In this document: positions 50,774 through 61,874 of the stretch, one piece after another
How the letters are laid out: the number at the start of each line of letters is the position of its first letter
Numbering within the stretch: position 1 is the first letter of the stretch
Assembly: GCA_033807775.1 (NCBI GenBank)
Contig: JAWVWS010001071.1
Location: forward strand, 1 to 64,000
Length of the DNA stretch: 64,000 nucleotides
Direction of reading: 5' to 3'
DNA from: Saussurea involucrata
Taxonomy: Eukaryota; Streptophyta; Magnoliopsida; Asterales; Asteraceae
Translations under genes and position numbers: made by a program
Notes under the pieces: generated by a model
What the model was told of the DNA's origin: nothing
Seen by the model: the letters and a program-made list of their open reading frames with translations, nothing else
Database searches by the model: none

Positions 50774-51289
50774 TACTGTTCAGAACACACAAAGATGAAG
50801 AAGATGAAGAAAATTTCTTGAAATGGAAAGGTTTCCAAAATAAGGGTTTAGAAAGTTTTTGCAGTTTCCATTTGGAGAAATAAATGGTAAACTAGGGTTT
50901 CTAGTTTCAAAAGAAGTTGAAAAACTAGTGATTTTTCTTGTTTTACCAGTTTTCTTTTATGGAAGGGATTCTGGAAAAACGTATGAAATGCATAAGTTTA
51001 AGATTGTTATTTTTAAACTTAAAGAATAACCTGTAAACAAGTTGAGTTCATGAAATCATGAAGAAAATGATTTCATGTTTGAAAGTTCTTTTGTTTGATC
51101 TTGTAAAAACAATAATAAGATCACAAACAAAGTTTTTAGGATGGAAAATAAAAGAAATGTTAACCTGTTTCGTGAAGTAGAATGATTAACACAGGTTCTT
51201 GAGAAAATAATCCGAAAGCAAGTGAATCAAGTAAGTTCTATTGCCTTAAGAGAGTATGATCGCGTAAAAGGTAAAAATATAAACTGGAA

Positions 51290-51384
51290 GGGTTTATATA
51301 GTGAGAGTAGAGAGAGAGAAACTAAGAGCAAGAAAAGTTTCTCATGATAACACGTGACACGTTCCTTGAATCTTATTGGACAAG
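51290..51384 (-). promoter_or_regulatory. Internal promoter-like module before the element A accessory ORF
   Basis: On the minus strand, in order: CCAAT (51375-51379), G-box CACGTG (51351-51356), a CT-rich stretch, and TATATAAA (51293-51300). The CCAAT-to-TATA distance is about 80 bp, and the accessory ATG is 520 nt further on. The module lies between the pol end (51742) and the accessory ORF. Spacing and order are those of a normal plant pol II promoter. Confidence 0.6.
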
Positions 51385-51741
51385 GAAACGAAACGGGCGA
51401 ATGTGTCAGACGAAAAGGCGTGCCATGGTTTATCCGAAGTATGACGTCACAAACTTCCTTTCATATTTTAAGGTGTCTCTGAGGGTTTAAGAAAAGCTTA
51501 GGGACATTTAAAAAAAAGCACTGATTAGAAATGTCAGAGAGATTTTCAAAAGAACCGCTGAAAGGAAGAGATATTCAGCGATGTAATTTATTTTGAAATT
51601 CTGCATGCTGAGGCGAACGTCAGCGTTTAAGAGAGAGAACATACCTGGATATCAACGAATCAATTTTGTTCAGAGATTAGATGATTAATAGGGGTATATA
51701 AGTTCATTTTATCACTGATCTAATGCTAACCACTGAAGATT

Positions 51742-53070
51742 TTACTCTTCTAGGTTCAACATTCCAAGCTCGCTGATGAGAAAGTTGAATCTTGTCTCAT
51801 TAAGAGGTTTGGTGAAAAGATTAGCTAACTGAAAGTCAGTGGGAATAAAATGAAGTTCTATATCACCATTCATCACATGATCTCTGATAAAATGATACCT
51901 GATTTCGATGTGTTTGGTCTTTGAGTGTAGCACTGGATTGTTGGCTATAGCGATGGCACTGGTACTGTCGCAATAGATTGGAATTTTCGAGAGCTGAAGG
52001 TCATAGTCCAGTAGTTGATTTCTCATCCACAATACCTGAGAACAACAGCTTCCAGCGGCTACATATTCAGCTTCAGCGGTTGAGGTGGACACTGAGTTTT
52101 TCTTTTTACTTGTCCAACTCACCAGCTTTCCACCCAGGAGCTGACAACCTCCTGTGGTGCTTTTCCTATCCAATTTGCAACCTGCAAAATCACTATCTGA
52201 ATAAACGATTAGATCAAACCCTGAGTCTTTGGGATACCAAAGACCTAGGTTAGGAGTACCCTTAAGGTATCTAAAAATACGTTTTACAGCGATCAAATGA
52301 GATTCCTTAGGTTCAGATTGATATCGTGCACATAAACAAGTTGCATACATAATATCAGGACGACTAGCTGTAAGATACAGAAGAGAGCCGATCATCCTAC
52401 GGTACGCTATGACATTAACAAATTTCCCTGAAGGATCTTTGTTAAGTGTCAGCGGCGGTGCCATTGGGGTTTTCATAGCTGAGCTTTGAGTTAAATCAAA
52501 CTTTTTCAGCATATCTTTAACATACTTACCTTGGTGAATGAAAGTGCCTTTTTCATTCTGGTTGATTTGAAGACCAAGGAAATATGTCAGTTCACCCATC
52601 ATACTCATTTTATATTCAACTTTCATTCTTTCAGCGAAACGAGTACATAATTCAGGGTTAGTAGAACCAAATATAATATCATCGACATATATTTGAACAA
52701 GAATGATATGACCTTTTACTTTCCTGAAAAATAGAGTTTTATCGATTTTACCACGCTCAAATTTTTCAATATGGAGATAAGTTGAGAGAGTGTCATACCA
52801 TGCACGAGGAGCTTGCTTTAAGCCATATAGTGCCTTATCCAGCTTATATACATAACCTGGATGCTTAGGATCAGTGAATCCTGGAGGTTGCTCAACATAG
52901 ACTTCTTCATTCAGCCTTCCGTTTAGGAATGCCGATTTCACATCCATTTGATATACTTTGAAGTCTCTGTGAACAGCGTATGCTAAGAATAGACGAATTG
53001 CTTCGAGTCTTGCCACTGGGGCAAATGTTTCGTCGTATGCCTTCCTCTTGTCTGTATCCCTAAGCAACAA
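51742..53070 (-). pseudogene. Element A reverse transcriptase and RNase H
   Basis: A 442-codon frame with copia RT motifs: DETFAPVARLEAIR, VYQMDVKSAFLNG, YKLDKALYGLKQAPRAWY and the active site YVDDIIFGSTNP. RNase H shows SDSDFAG, STAEAEYVAA and the terminal FTKPLNETRF. It ends LGMLNLEE, the usual copia pol C-terminus, so the 3' end is natural. The upstream RT start (RDPNWVSAMQEEL) lies in another frame between 53417 and 53070, so at least one frameshift disrupts pol. Confidence 0.95.
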
Positions 53071-53416
53071 GACGAGCTTTGTTGCGGGTTACAGTTCCAT
53101 GTTCATCCAACTTGTTTCGATAGACCCACTTAGTGCCTATCACTGACTTGTTAGATGGTCTTGGAACGAGATTCCAAACTTTGTTTCTCTCAAGTTCTGT
53201 CAGCTCTTCTTGCATAGCGCTGACCCAGTTTGGATCTCTGAGGGCATCATCTGTTTTCTTTGGTTCAATCAGAGAAATAAAGTTAACAAATAAACAAATG
53301 TTACCTGAACCTCGTCGAGTCTGAACACCAGTGTTTGGATCATCAAGAATCTGATCAATTGGGTGATTAATAGTCCATCGTTGAGCCGTAGCACGATTTG
53401 CTGACTCAATTTGAAC

Positions 53417-55036
53417 TTATGGAGAAGCTGAAGAAGAGGCTTCAACAACTTCAGGCATTTTTGGCAAAAGAGGAAGAGGTTCAGATGACATTTCATTTAC
53501 TGATTGCTGAGAAGTAGATGGGATATCTGAGGTGGATGGTTCAGAAGTAGGCATAGTGTTGAGAGGAACAACTGAAACCCATGACGATTCAGCTTCACTT
53601 GTCTGCATGCTTGGGATGATGGTAGGATCATCATCAACGGTAGGGATGTTGACCTGAGGATTGGGAATACTTTCCGAGTCCCCAAGATGAGAAAACATCC
53701 ATTGATTGTGTTCTTCATCAGCAGAAGTGACATGGATTGTTTCTTCTACAGTTTGTCTTCTACGATTGAAGACTCTGAAGGCCTTGGAGATTAAAGAATA
53801 TCCAAGAAATATTCCATCATCTGCCTTGGGATCAAACTTTCCTAGGGCATCCTTGTTGTTCAGTATGAAACACTGACATCCAAAGATGTGAAGAAAGAAA
53901 ATTGAAGGCTTTCTCCCATGGAAAAGTTCGTAGGCTATTTTCTTGAATCCTTTGACAATCAGCGACCTGTTTTGAGTGAAACAAGCAGTGTTGATAGCTT
54001 CTGCCCAGAACTGAGTAGATAGATGAGAATCATTGAGCATTGAACGCGTCGCTTCGATGATCGTTCGATTTCTTATTTCAGCGACTCCATTTTGTTGCGG
54101 TGTTCTTACTGAAGAAAAGTTGTGAGAAATACCCTTGCTTTCAAAGAAGTTTTCAAGGGAACTGTTTTTAAATTCAGTCCCATGATCACTCCTTATTGAG
54201 CGAACGGTCATATTATTCAGGACTTCCATTTTCCTAACGAAGGAGATGAGTTCTTCAGGGGTGTCACTCTTAGAACAGAGAAACATTACCCAAGTATAAC
54301 GAGAGAATTCATCAACAATGACCAGTGTATATTTCTTTCCAGCGATGGATTGTTTGTTGACAGGGCCAAACAGATCCATGTGAAGTAGTTGAAGAGGAGA
54401 TGACACTGAGAAAACTTGCTTTGATTTGAAGCTTGCTTTGGTTTGTTTCCTTTTTTCACACGCTGAACAAAGAGATTCCTTAGCATATGAATGTTGAGGA
54501 AGACCAGTGACTAATTCTTTTGAAGAAAGAGTATTCAGTGTCTTGAAGTTGAGATGAGATAGCCTCTTATGCCATAGCCAATTGACATCAGATGAGGCTT
54601 TGGAGAAGAAACAAGAATTCTCAGTGGTTGTTGAGTCCATGTTTATAACATAAACATTTTCCAAACGATATCCGCTGAGAGCGACCTTCTCCTTTTTGTC
54701 AGTGACAAAGCAGGATTCCTTAGTGAAACACACTTTATAGTCCTTGTCACATAGCTGACTGATGCTCAGAAGATTGTGCTTCAGTCCTTCGACATATTTG
54801 ACTCTTCTGAAGGTTGTTGTACCATTAGAGAGTACACCAAACCCTCGGGTATAGACTTTTCCATTTTCACCAAACGTCACAGAGGGACCTTTCTCTTCCT
54901 TGTATTCAGCGAGCAGGTTCTTTTTGCCAGTCATGTGTCTAGAGCATCCGCTATCAAGATACCAGATACCCTTCAGGACCTGCAAACAAAGGAAGATTAG
55001 TTTGATTTGGGTACCCATTTTACTATGGGTCCACAT
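53417..55036 (-). pseudogene. Element A protease and integrase
   Basis: A 539-codon frame. Protease motif WYLDSGCSRHMTG near the start; GAG-pre-integrase with LWHKRLSHLNFKTL; zinc module CSACEKRKQ; integrase core with LHMDLFGPV, RSIRSDHGTEFKN and TPQQNGVAE. After the core come the FGCQCF, GIFLGYS and FRVFNRR motifs, then a Ser/Pro-rich linker. It is open throughout, but its protease N-terminus starts in a shifted frame relative to gag. Confidence 0.95.
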
Positions 55037-57054
55037 TTGTCAGTGGTGGTTGAGGAAGTGGAAGGTTCAGCAATCTTCACAGCATTTGAAGATTCAGCTT
55101 CAGTGACATTCTTCACTTTGGTTAATTTCTTAACCTCAGTGGTTGATTTCACCTTAACCTGATTTGCACCAGGATTGGTCTTCTTTGCCTTGGGGGCAGC
55201 CTTCCTTACCTTGGCTAATTTCTCAGCCTTGGTAGCTGTGGGGCACTTACTAGCAATATGATCGGTAAGTCCACAGTGATAACATTTCCTACAGCTAAAA
55301 GTAGCTTTAGGACCATTTGCATGCTTAGCGGAAACTTTTAAAAGGGTAGGGCCAACACCAAGGATACCTTTGGCATTGGAAACTGGAGGAACAATCAGTT
55401 CTTCGGATTTCTTACCAATTACATTCACTCTGATTCTAGGAGTAGATCGCTGAACGAATTCAGGGATCTTGTTCTTAGAAGTAGAGGGATGACTCACTGA
55501 AGTTTTAGAGACTTTTAGCTTAGGTACATTGGTACCCTTCTGAGGTTTTTGATTAAAAACTTTTTCCTTACCTTAAGAAATTAAGGTAGGTTTATCCTCA
55601 GGGATGGGAGTATTTGAAGAAGAACACTGAGACGAAGAGGTGTCAGGGATAGAAGACACGAACATTCCAAACTTAAGCATGGAACGATCAGTGGTTGGTT
55701 CTTTAGCGTCAGCTTTGTAACCAAGACCACGTTTGTCAGTCAGGGGAATCTGAGCACCTAGTATCTCAGTGATCGTTTTTAAGAATTTACACCATCCTTC
55801 AATAGTAGCCTTTTTAGCTTTTAATGCAGCGATAGCTTCTTCTCGCTCAATACTAATGATTTGATTTATACAGACCTGATCTTTCAAATTTTCTTCTATT
55901 TTAGAAAGTTTTCAATTTGTAAATGACATTGCTTAAGCTGTTCAGCGAGATCAATATTTTGTTTTTCAGCTTTGGTCTTGCCATTCATGGCATCATATAA
56001 ATCAATAGTCAAAAGATCGATAGTCCGTTGTCTATCAACGTCATTAAAAGTTGAAGTGGAAGTGTTAGTGAGAGAATTTGATACCTGAGAGGTAGAGGTA
56101 GAAGTAGAGGGAATTTCAGCTCATCTTCAATTTGAGCCATGAGGCAGAGATTTGCGTCATCATCATCAGAGTCAGATGATTCTTCGTCTGATGCAGCCCA
56201 ATCATGATCTTCAGCGATCATGCCTTTTCCTTTCTTCTTAAAGCTTTTCAGCTTCGCATATTTTTCTTTCAGCTTTTGATACTTGTCATCTCTAGCCTTG
56301 GGGTTAGAGGATTTCTTGAAAGAAGAGGATGAGGGTTTGTAGACTTTCTTTGACCTGCATTCACTAGCAAAGTGTCCTACTTTTTCACAGTTAAAGCAAG
56401 TAGCAGTGGCCTTATCTATAGGAGTGGAAGATTTTGGCTTATCAGTGAGGGAAAGAGGTTTATTTCTTCTGAAATTATTCTTTCTGGCGAATCTCCTGAA
56501 TGTATTAGTCAGGAGTGCCAGTAACTCATCAATTTCTGAAGGATCAGCTTCTGAAGGATCAGCTTCTGATGATTCATCATAGAATAACTGTCCCAGCTTT
56601 CAGGAAGACTTTCAAGAAACTTTGTCAGGATCTCAAAGTTAGAATATTCCTTACCAACAGTTTTTAAGTCAATGATTAAACAGTTAAACCGTTGGTGAAC
56701 TTCAGAGAGAGTTTCATTCTTACCACAAATGAAACTTTCGTATTGTCTTACCAGGTTGATATTTCTTGAATCCTGGACCTCAGTAGTACCTTCATATTGA
56801 ACACATATAGTGTCTCACATGGCTTTAGAACTCTTCAGGTTCATGACGGAGTGGTAGACTTCATCAGGAAGAGCCATTGAGATGATGGATCTGTCCTTAG
56901 TATCGATGGCCACCTTCTTCTTGTCTTCATCAGTCTAGTTAGTGATCTCCCTGGGAATGAGTGGGATCTACACCTTCCAAGAAGAGCATCATCCTATTTT
57001 TTCAGAGATTGAAGTTATCTTTGGAGAATCTAGGGGGTTTTGCAAGAGAGCCAT
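54997..57054 (-). pseudogene. Element A gag, frameshifted
   Basis: Begins MALLQNP at 57054, about 105 nt after the primer site. It breaks into several frames: a UBN2-type capsid segment (about 57000-56600, e.g. SSKAM, VRQYESF), a zinc knuckle CFNCEKVGHFASEC (about 56355-56402), an acidic stretch with SSDSDDDD (56221-56009), then 55887-55573 and 55497-54997 in one frame separated by a single stop. A second knuckle CYHCGLTDHIASKC lies near 55250-55290. Two knuckles and a long gag are usual for Sireviruses. At least three frameshifts and stops are visible. Confidence 0.85.
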
Positions 57055-57172
57055 TATCTATGTAGTTTGGGTTTGTGGTGTTTGCTATAATAAAGAATAG
57101 CAAGGAAGAGAAAAAGAGATAGTATAAGCAAGATCTTGTTTATCAGATTAAACAAACTGCTCTAATACCACT

Positions 57173-58137
57173 TATTGGTCCCAAAGGGGTTATACAAGTT
57201 TGTAGAAGGGGGGGGGGGGTTGAATACAAACACACGATTTTTATCTTTCTAAATTGTTTATTGATATGTATCAAACAATTTACAGTTTGTTGCGGAACAA
57301 GATTAAGGAATAAACTTAATCTAAACAAACAATGAGAACACTAAGATTTCTTGCACTAGAAAGAAGAGAGAAAGAAAATAAGAATACTAAGGAGAGTATT
57401 CTTCCACACAGTAAGTTCAGCGAGAGAAGGAATGGCCGAGCACTTCACAAATGAAGTAGGGTTTCCTTTATATACTGCATGCATTTAATGCACAACAATA
57501 CACTTTTACACGTGGCAGCCTCTGGTTGGTTGCATGCTTTGACTTCAATAGACAACCTAGTGTCCGCATGATGAACAATGTAGAATCAGAGTTGGTTGTA
57601 CGATTCTGGATAAAAGGGATGCCCATTCTGACAAAATCGTATGGAGGCGTGCAAGGGGATAAGACAAAAGTTGCTTGTAGAGGAGGCTTCATGATCAGCG
57701 TTCGCTGAATGATTCTTTATCAGCGAATGATAAATTTTAGCGTTCGCTGAAGGCTTCTACTTGAAACTTCACGTTGAGTGGACAAAGTCTTGGCTTCGCT
57801 GATATCCGCATCAGGTCACTAGTAGACTTAGTCGCTGGTTCTTTGGCTTGATCTTCGACTTCAGCGTAGAACATGGTTGACGTGAATCTTTTCTTCAGAG
57901 ATCATAAGTAAACAACATAAGTTATCAGCGATCATCAGTGAGACTGAACAGGCTCAGGGCTCACTGATGTACAGTGTTCGCTGAAGTTTATATTTAAAGC
58001 GTATGTTTTCATCAGCGATACTAACAGACTTAATATATTTTCTTTGACGACAAAACATTAATACATATTGTCTACTTTCAAATTTCACTAAGTGTTTCTC
58101 AGGGTCATTATCAAATCACTGAGGGTTTGGATCAACA
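57173..58137 (-). repeat. Element A LTR (5' LTR in element sense)
   Basis: 965 bp, about 96% identical to the LTR at 45689. The end facing the primer site reads TATTGG instead of TGTTGG, a C-to-T change on the element strand. A longer G-run (about 57209-57220) accounts for most of the length difference. Confidence 0.95.
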
Positions 58138-58662
58138 AATGTCAATGGAGGAGCACGTAAAGCTCAAAGCTCAAACTGACTTCCAGATTGCCTAGAACTT
58201 AGGAATCGAACGATTAAGTGTTGTTGTACCAAATGAAACCATGGAAGACATCGAAAAGATCAAAACAGGTTCCATGATTGCAGATCCACTTGGCTTTGTC
58301 ATCAGAGTCCACAAGGTGAAGAGGAATTTCAGAGTCTTTGTTGTGGCAAAGTATGCGACTAACTCTCTGATAGCGTTGAAGAAATTGATAGTGCAGCGTG
58401 CAGGACATCCCAGATGCCCAATGGACCTAGTTCAATGTTTCTTCACAGAGATAGATTATATGATAGAATTTATAGAACTCATCATGAAATTTCATAGAAT
58501 CTGCAGGGAAAAAAATATGACTGATTTTACTTTACTTTTATTGTAATTATTTATCTTTAAGTAAAGTAATCTTTTAACAGTGGATGATTTTCTCCTCTTT
58601 GCTTTCTAGCTTATCTCTGCCTATAAGTTGTAATTTTATATTTTGAATACTTAGGGGGAGAT
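58138..58662 (+). pseudogene. Post-pol accessory ORF of element B, 3' portion
   Basis: Continues the B frame interrupted at 45688, with SMEEHVKLKAQTDF, one TAG, then DPLGFVIRVHKVKRNF and KKLIVQRAGH (58241-58546). The conserved G-I/F-V block corresponds to EPYGIFF in element A. The frame is followed by polypurine tract AGGGGGAGAT (58653-58662) and the B LTR, so the ORF lies directly before the 3' LTR as in A. Confidence 0.8.
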
Positions 58663-59306
58663 TGTTAGCCCCAAGTATTTCATATGTAAAAGTCTTGAAA
58701 ATTCACCAAGTCTGAAGACTTCAGAGATAGCTCAAAAGCAACGCTGAAGGAAGACTTCAGAGACACCACTTTAGAGACACTCGTCAGAAGATCTTCAGAA
58801 GCTTTGAAGTACCCTCTGAAGTTAGTCGCCTCAGAAGAACCCAAGCTCCTTAAATCTCTCAAGTGTTGAAGCAACATCAGCCCATGTCACGTCAACATTA
58901 AAGGATAACTTCTACTTTACACGTGTCTCATCAGGGTTTGATAGTACGATGTTTTCACCTTTATCAGGCTATAAATAGGACGACAGTGGAGCACACAATA
59001 TGAATTACGCTACACTGTTAGTTTTTTTGCAATTCCACTACTCTTGTAATCGTACTATTGTAGAGCTGAGAGAGATATTTGAAGATTACACACACTTAAC
59101 GATGTTCTTGGTGTTCTTCATTATTATCAATAATATCTATGAGATTTTTGACTCATTCTAATATATGTTATTTGATTATCTCTTCTCCTATTGTTTATAT
59201 ATATGATCAAAGATACTTGCAAACACATTATGCTTTTGCTCATTACTCTTGTTTCCTTGTCTCTCAAGTAGAATCTTGGAACCTACCGGGCATATCTCCA
59301 ACAACA
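58663..59306 (+). repeat. 3' LTR of element B
   Basis: Starts TGTTAGCCCC right after a polypurine tract and ends CCAACAACA; 644 bp. It contains many CTTCAGAG/TCTGAAG words. No partner LTR is in the window; a short inverted relative of its first bases is at 61640-61795. Confidence 0.8.
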
Positions 59307-61317
59307 CTGTCTACTATAACTCATCTTAGTGACGCATTTGAAACATCCCGAGCAGAGCCTCTTGCAAGTTTTCTACAAGGATAGTGTGGAAGTCCTGCCA
59401 GAGCTAACATCATTCCAACTCTAAACGTAGGGCACACAGTTGATTCATCGGCTATGACAACTGGTAACCTAAATGGTCCAAGAGTTATATTCCCGGAATT
59501 CGTTTCTGAGAATATTTGGAGGACGCTCTAAAGGTTGTCCAGGACCCTTTTGCGGCACGATTTGAAACTTTGAAGAGGATATACAAGGGCAAGGAGATTG
59601 TTGTTGATTCACCACCACCACCACCTCTAGCTCCACAACCACAAGTAAAGCAGTCTGAAGATATGTCTGTGGATGAGCTAAAATCTACGTTATATGCAAA
59701 ACTTCTATCTCAATCCACTGACCTAGATCTAGAGAACTCAGATTTACTTGGTGTGTTAAGAAGATCTTTTGAAACTGAGTCGAACGTTTGTAACCGTTGA
59801 TCATTTCAACTCACTTAAGCAGTAGGTTGTATCTAGCATCGATTCTTTGTCAACTACAATTAGCTCTTCAAATTAGGCTATTGAAAAGACTTTACAAAAG
59901 TTATTTGAACGGGTTCACGATTTGGAAGACACTTGTAAAGAACAGGCAACAGTGGAAAATGATGACATGATGATCAGAATGATCCATATTAGCATCAGGG
60001 GGAGAATAAAAGGCAAAAACTGACTGAAGGTACTGGTATAAATGTACTTATAGTTCAAGGTGAGCAAGTTGATGACGCACAAATGAATGATACAAGTGGA
60101 GATGTAAACATAGAAAGAGTGTGTTGTATTTTGAACGAAAGGCTGAAAATCCCGAGGGATATGAAGTTAAGGGTGTCTGAGTTGAAAGAAATAGATGATA
60201 TATTGGTATACATGACTTATATTGACTCCAATTCAGATGAATCATAAGTTGTCGTGATAAGAACAAAAGGAGAGATTGAAGAGATAATTTCTTATTCTGA
60301 TAATGATTCTGAAGACAACTTTGAGCTTTTGGAAACTGCAAGTAAAGAAATACCTGAAACAACTTCAAGATTGCAACAACATGTTGAGTCCTCAGTGGTA
60401 AAACCGCAAGTTGAGCCTTCAAGGGCAAAGACATCTGGTACTGCAGTAAAATAGGAGAATATGCTATCATATGGGAAACAACAGTGATCAAAGTTGTATT
60501 TCTTGAAGATGGAGAGAGAAAGATATTTGTAAAGAGCGTTAAAGAGTTAGATCCAGTAAAGGTTTTGGGGATATCCAAGCAAAATTAAGATTTCATCTTT
60601 GACTATCTTTACATGATCAAAGGCCAGATTAAACAGAAGAGTTTAGTAAATTTAAAACACAAGATAGTCTCAATCAAGGAGGTCTATGCAAGAACGTTTG
60701 TAAGATTGTGGTATTCGAGGTTCAGAGTAGTAAGGCAAGATGGAAAGGAGTAGATCTTCTCTATAGATGACTTTACACACTTAGAGCTTGATGATTTTGA
60801 GTTTATAGACCATGAATTCAGATAGAGAACCATAGACCTAAAGACATCATACTTTCACGAATTGTTGTTAAGAGATTCATGAGAAGACAAGTCAAGTACT
60901 CCTACGTTACTGATTTTCAGATTGGTTGTGAAGGTAATCAGAAGAAAATAAATTTGGTGAAGCCAAATCAAATCCTTTAGGATGTCGAGAATCTTCTAGA
61001 GTTGTTGATACTTGAAGAGCATGAGTTTGGAATAGTTTATCAGAATGCCAAGTCTGAGAGATGCTGTTTGTGATTAAGTGAAATTCAAAAGTATTCTGAT
61101 ACTATTGTAAAGCTGATAAGGCAAAAGTTGAACAAAAAACTAGATGCTGATAATAAAGAAAATGAGAAGATGGATAAATGAGACAGAAGTCTGATTGAAA
61201 GAGCATTTGATACTATTCAAGATAGATTGAACTTCCAAAAAGGAATCAGAAGATTTGAATCTTACATTGGATTGCATAAGAAGACAGAAATACGTGCTTG
61301 AATCCAAAGAGGGAGAT
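59307..61317 (+). pseudogene. Decayed post-pol accessory ORF of element C
   Basis: Broken frames in the same order as element E: VIFPEFVSENIW and RIYKGKEIVV followed by a PPPPP run and MSVDELKSTLYAKL (59480-59800); KSVKELDPVKVLGI (about 60530-60570); FVRLWYSRFRVVRQDGKE (about 60700); and a C-terminal module with YSYVTDFQIG and EFGIVYQNAKSERC (about 60890-61070). Many stops. Only the 3' half of the ORF is present. Confidence 0.7.
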
Positions 61318-61630
61318 TGTTAGGACTTAACTGTTGTATTCAAGATTAAAGGACTTTATTGTAAATACCTTGAGAAGTCAGCTTGAGACTTTCTCTAGTA
61401 TTAACAGATTTTGTTAGTTAGATTATATACATGCTTTGATAGATTTAGAGCTTAACTGTGTTTTTTCCAAGGTGTCAATTATTTCTCTCTAATAATACAT
61501 ATGACATATTGAAGCAATAGATTTCTTCTTCATCTTTAATTCTAGATTTACATGATATAGATTGAATATGGAACTCACAGAAGTCCACACTTAGAGAGAT
61601 TGGACTTGTTGAACTCAGAACATATGAGCA
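61318..61630 (+). repeat. Probable 3' LTR of element C
   Basis: Begins TGTTAGGACTT immediately after AAAGAGGGAGAT, a polypurine tract placed exactly where B has one. The outer end is not clear; I set it near the start of the B-type fragment. Confidence 0.55.
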
Positions 61631-61795
61631 TAGGGGGCCAGAGGCTCTGCCTCTCCCGGATGATCTTCTGATTGGGCGCACTCTAATTGATAAGGCATTC
61701 TAAATTGGGCTCTGGTGCAGAATTCCTCTGGTTCCAGGACTTGTTTTCTTTTTACAATACTTTTACAATGAGAATACTTGGGGCTAACAAGTTCA
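61631..61795 (-). mobile_element. Fragment D: inverted piece of a B-type LTR
   Basis: On the minus strand it starts TTGTTAGCCCCAAGTATT, like the B LTR at 58663, and ends near CAGAGCCTCTG (61639-61649), the word that marks element B. The rest is diverged. Confidence 0.55.
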
Positions 61796-61874
61796 GAGTT
61801 AGTAACTAGAACTATTTTTGGTCTCTTGTTTGATTAACTCTGGATTTGAATGAATTTTCCAAATACTTTGGTCG

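Larger units (their letters stand above)
45689..58137 (-). mobile_element. Complete 12.4 kb Sirevirus/SIRE-like Ty1/copia element A nested in B
   Basis: LTRs lie at 45689-46647 and 57173-58137, with TGTTG...CAACA ends and a perfect target duplication AATGT (45684-45688 and 58138-58142). On the minus strand: primer site TGGTATTAGAGC (57159-57170, 11 of 12 match to the initiator-Met site), gag with a zinc knuckle, protease, integrase, RT, RNase H, then a non-coding promoter-like stretch, a long accessory ORF, and polypurine tract AAATAGGGGGAGAT (46648-46661). Integrase before RT makes it copia. The size, roughly 960 bp LTR and post-pol ORF fit Sireviruses. The LTRs differ at about 40 positions (about 4%), so it is older than the gypsy element at 25.7 kb. 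Confidence 0.95.

Noticed and set aside
60048..60578. 176-codon minus-strand ORF opposite element C
   Set aside because: Ser/Leu/Gln-rich antisense of the plus-strand accessory ORF; no motif, and C's conserved blocks are on the plus strand.
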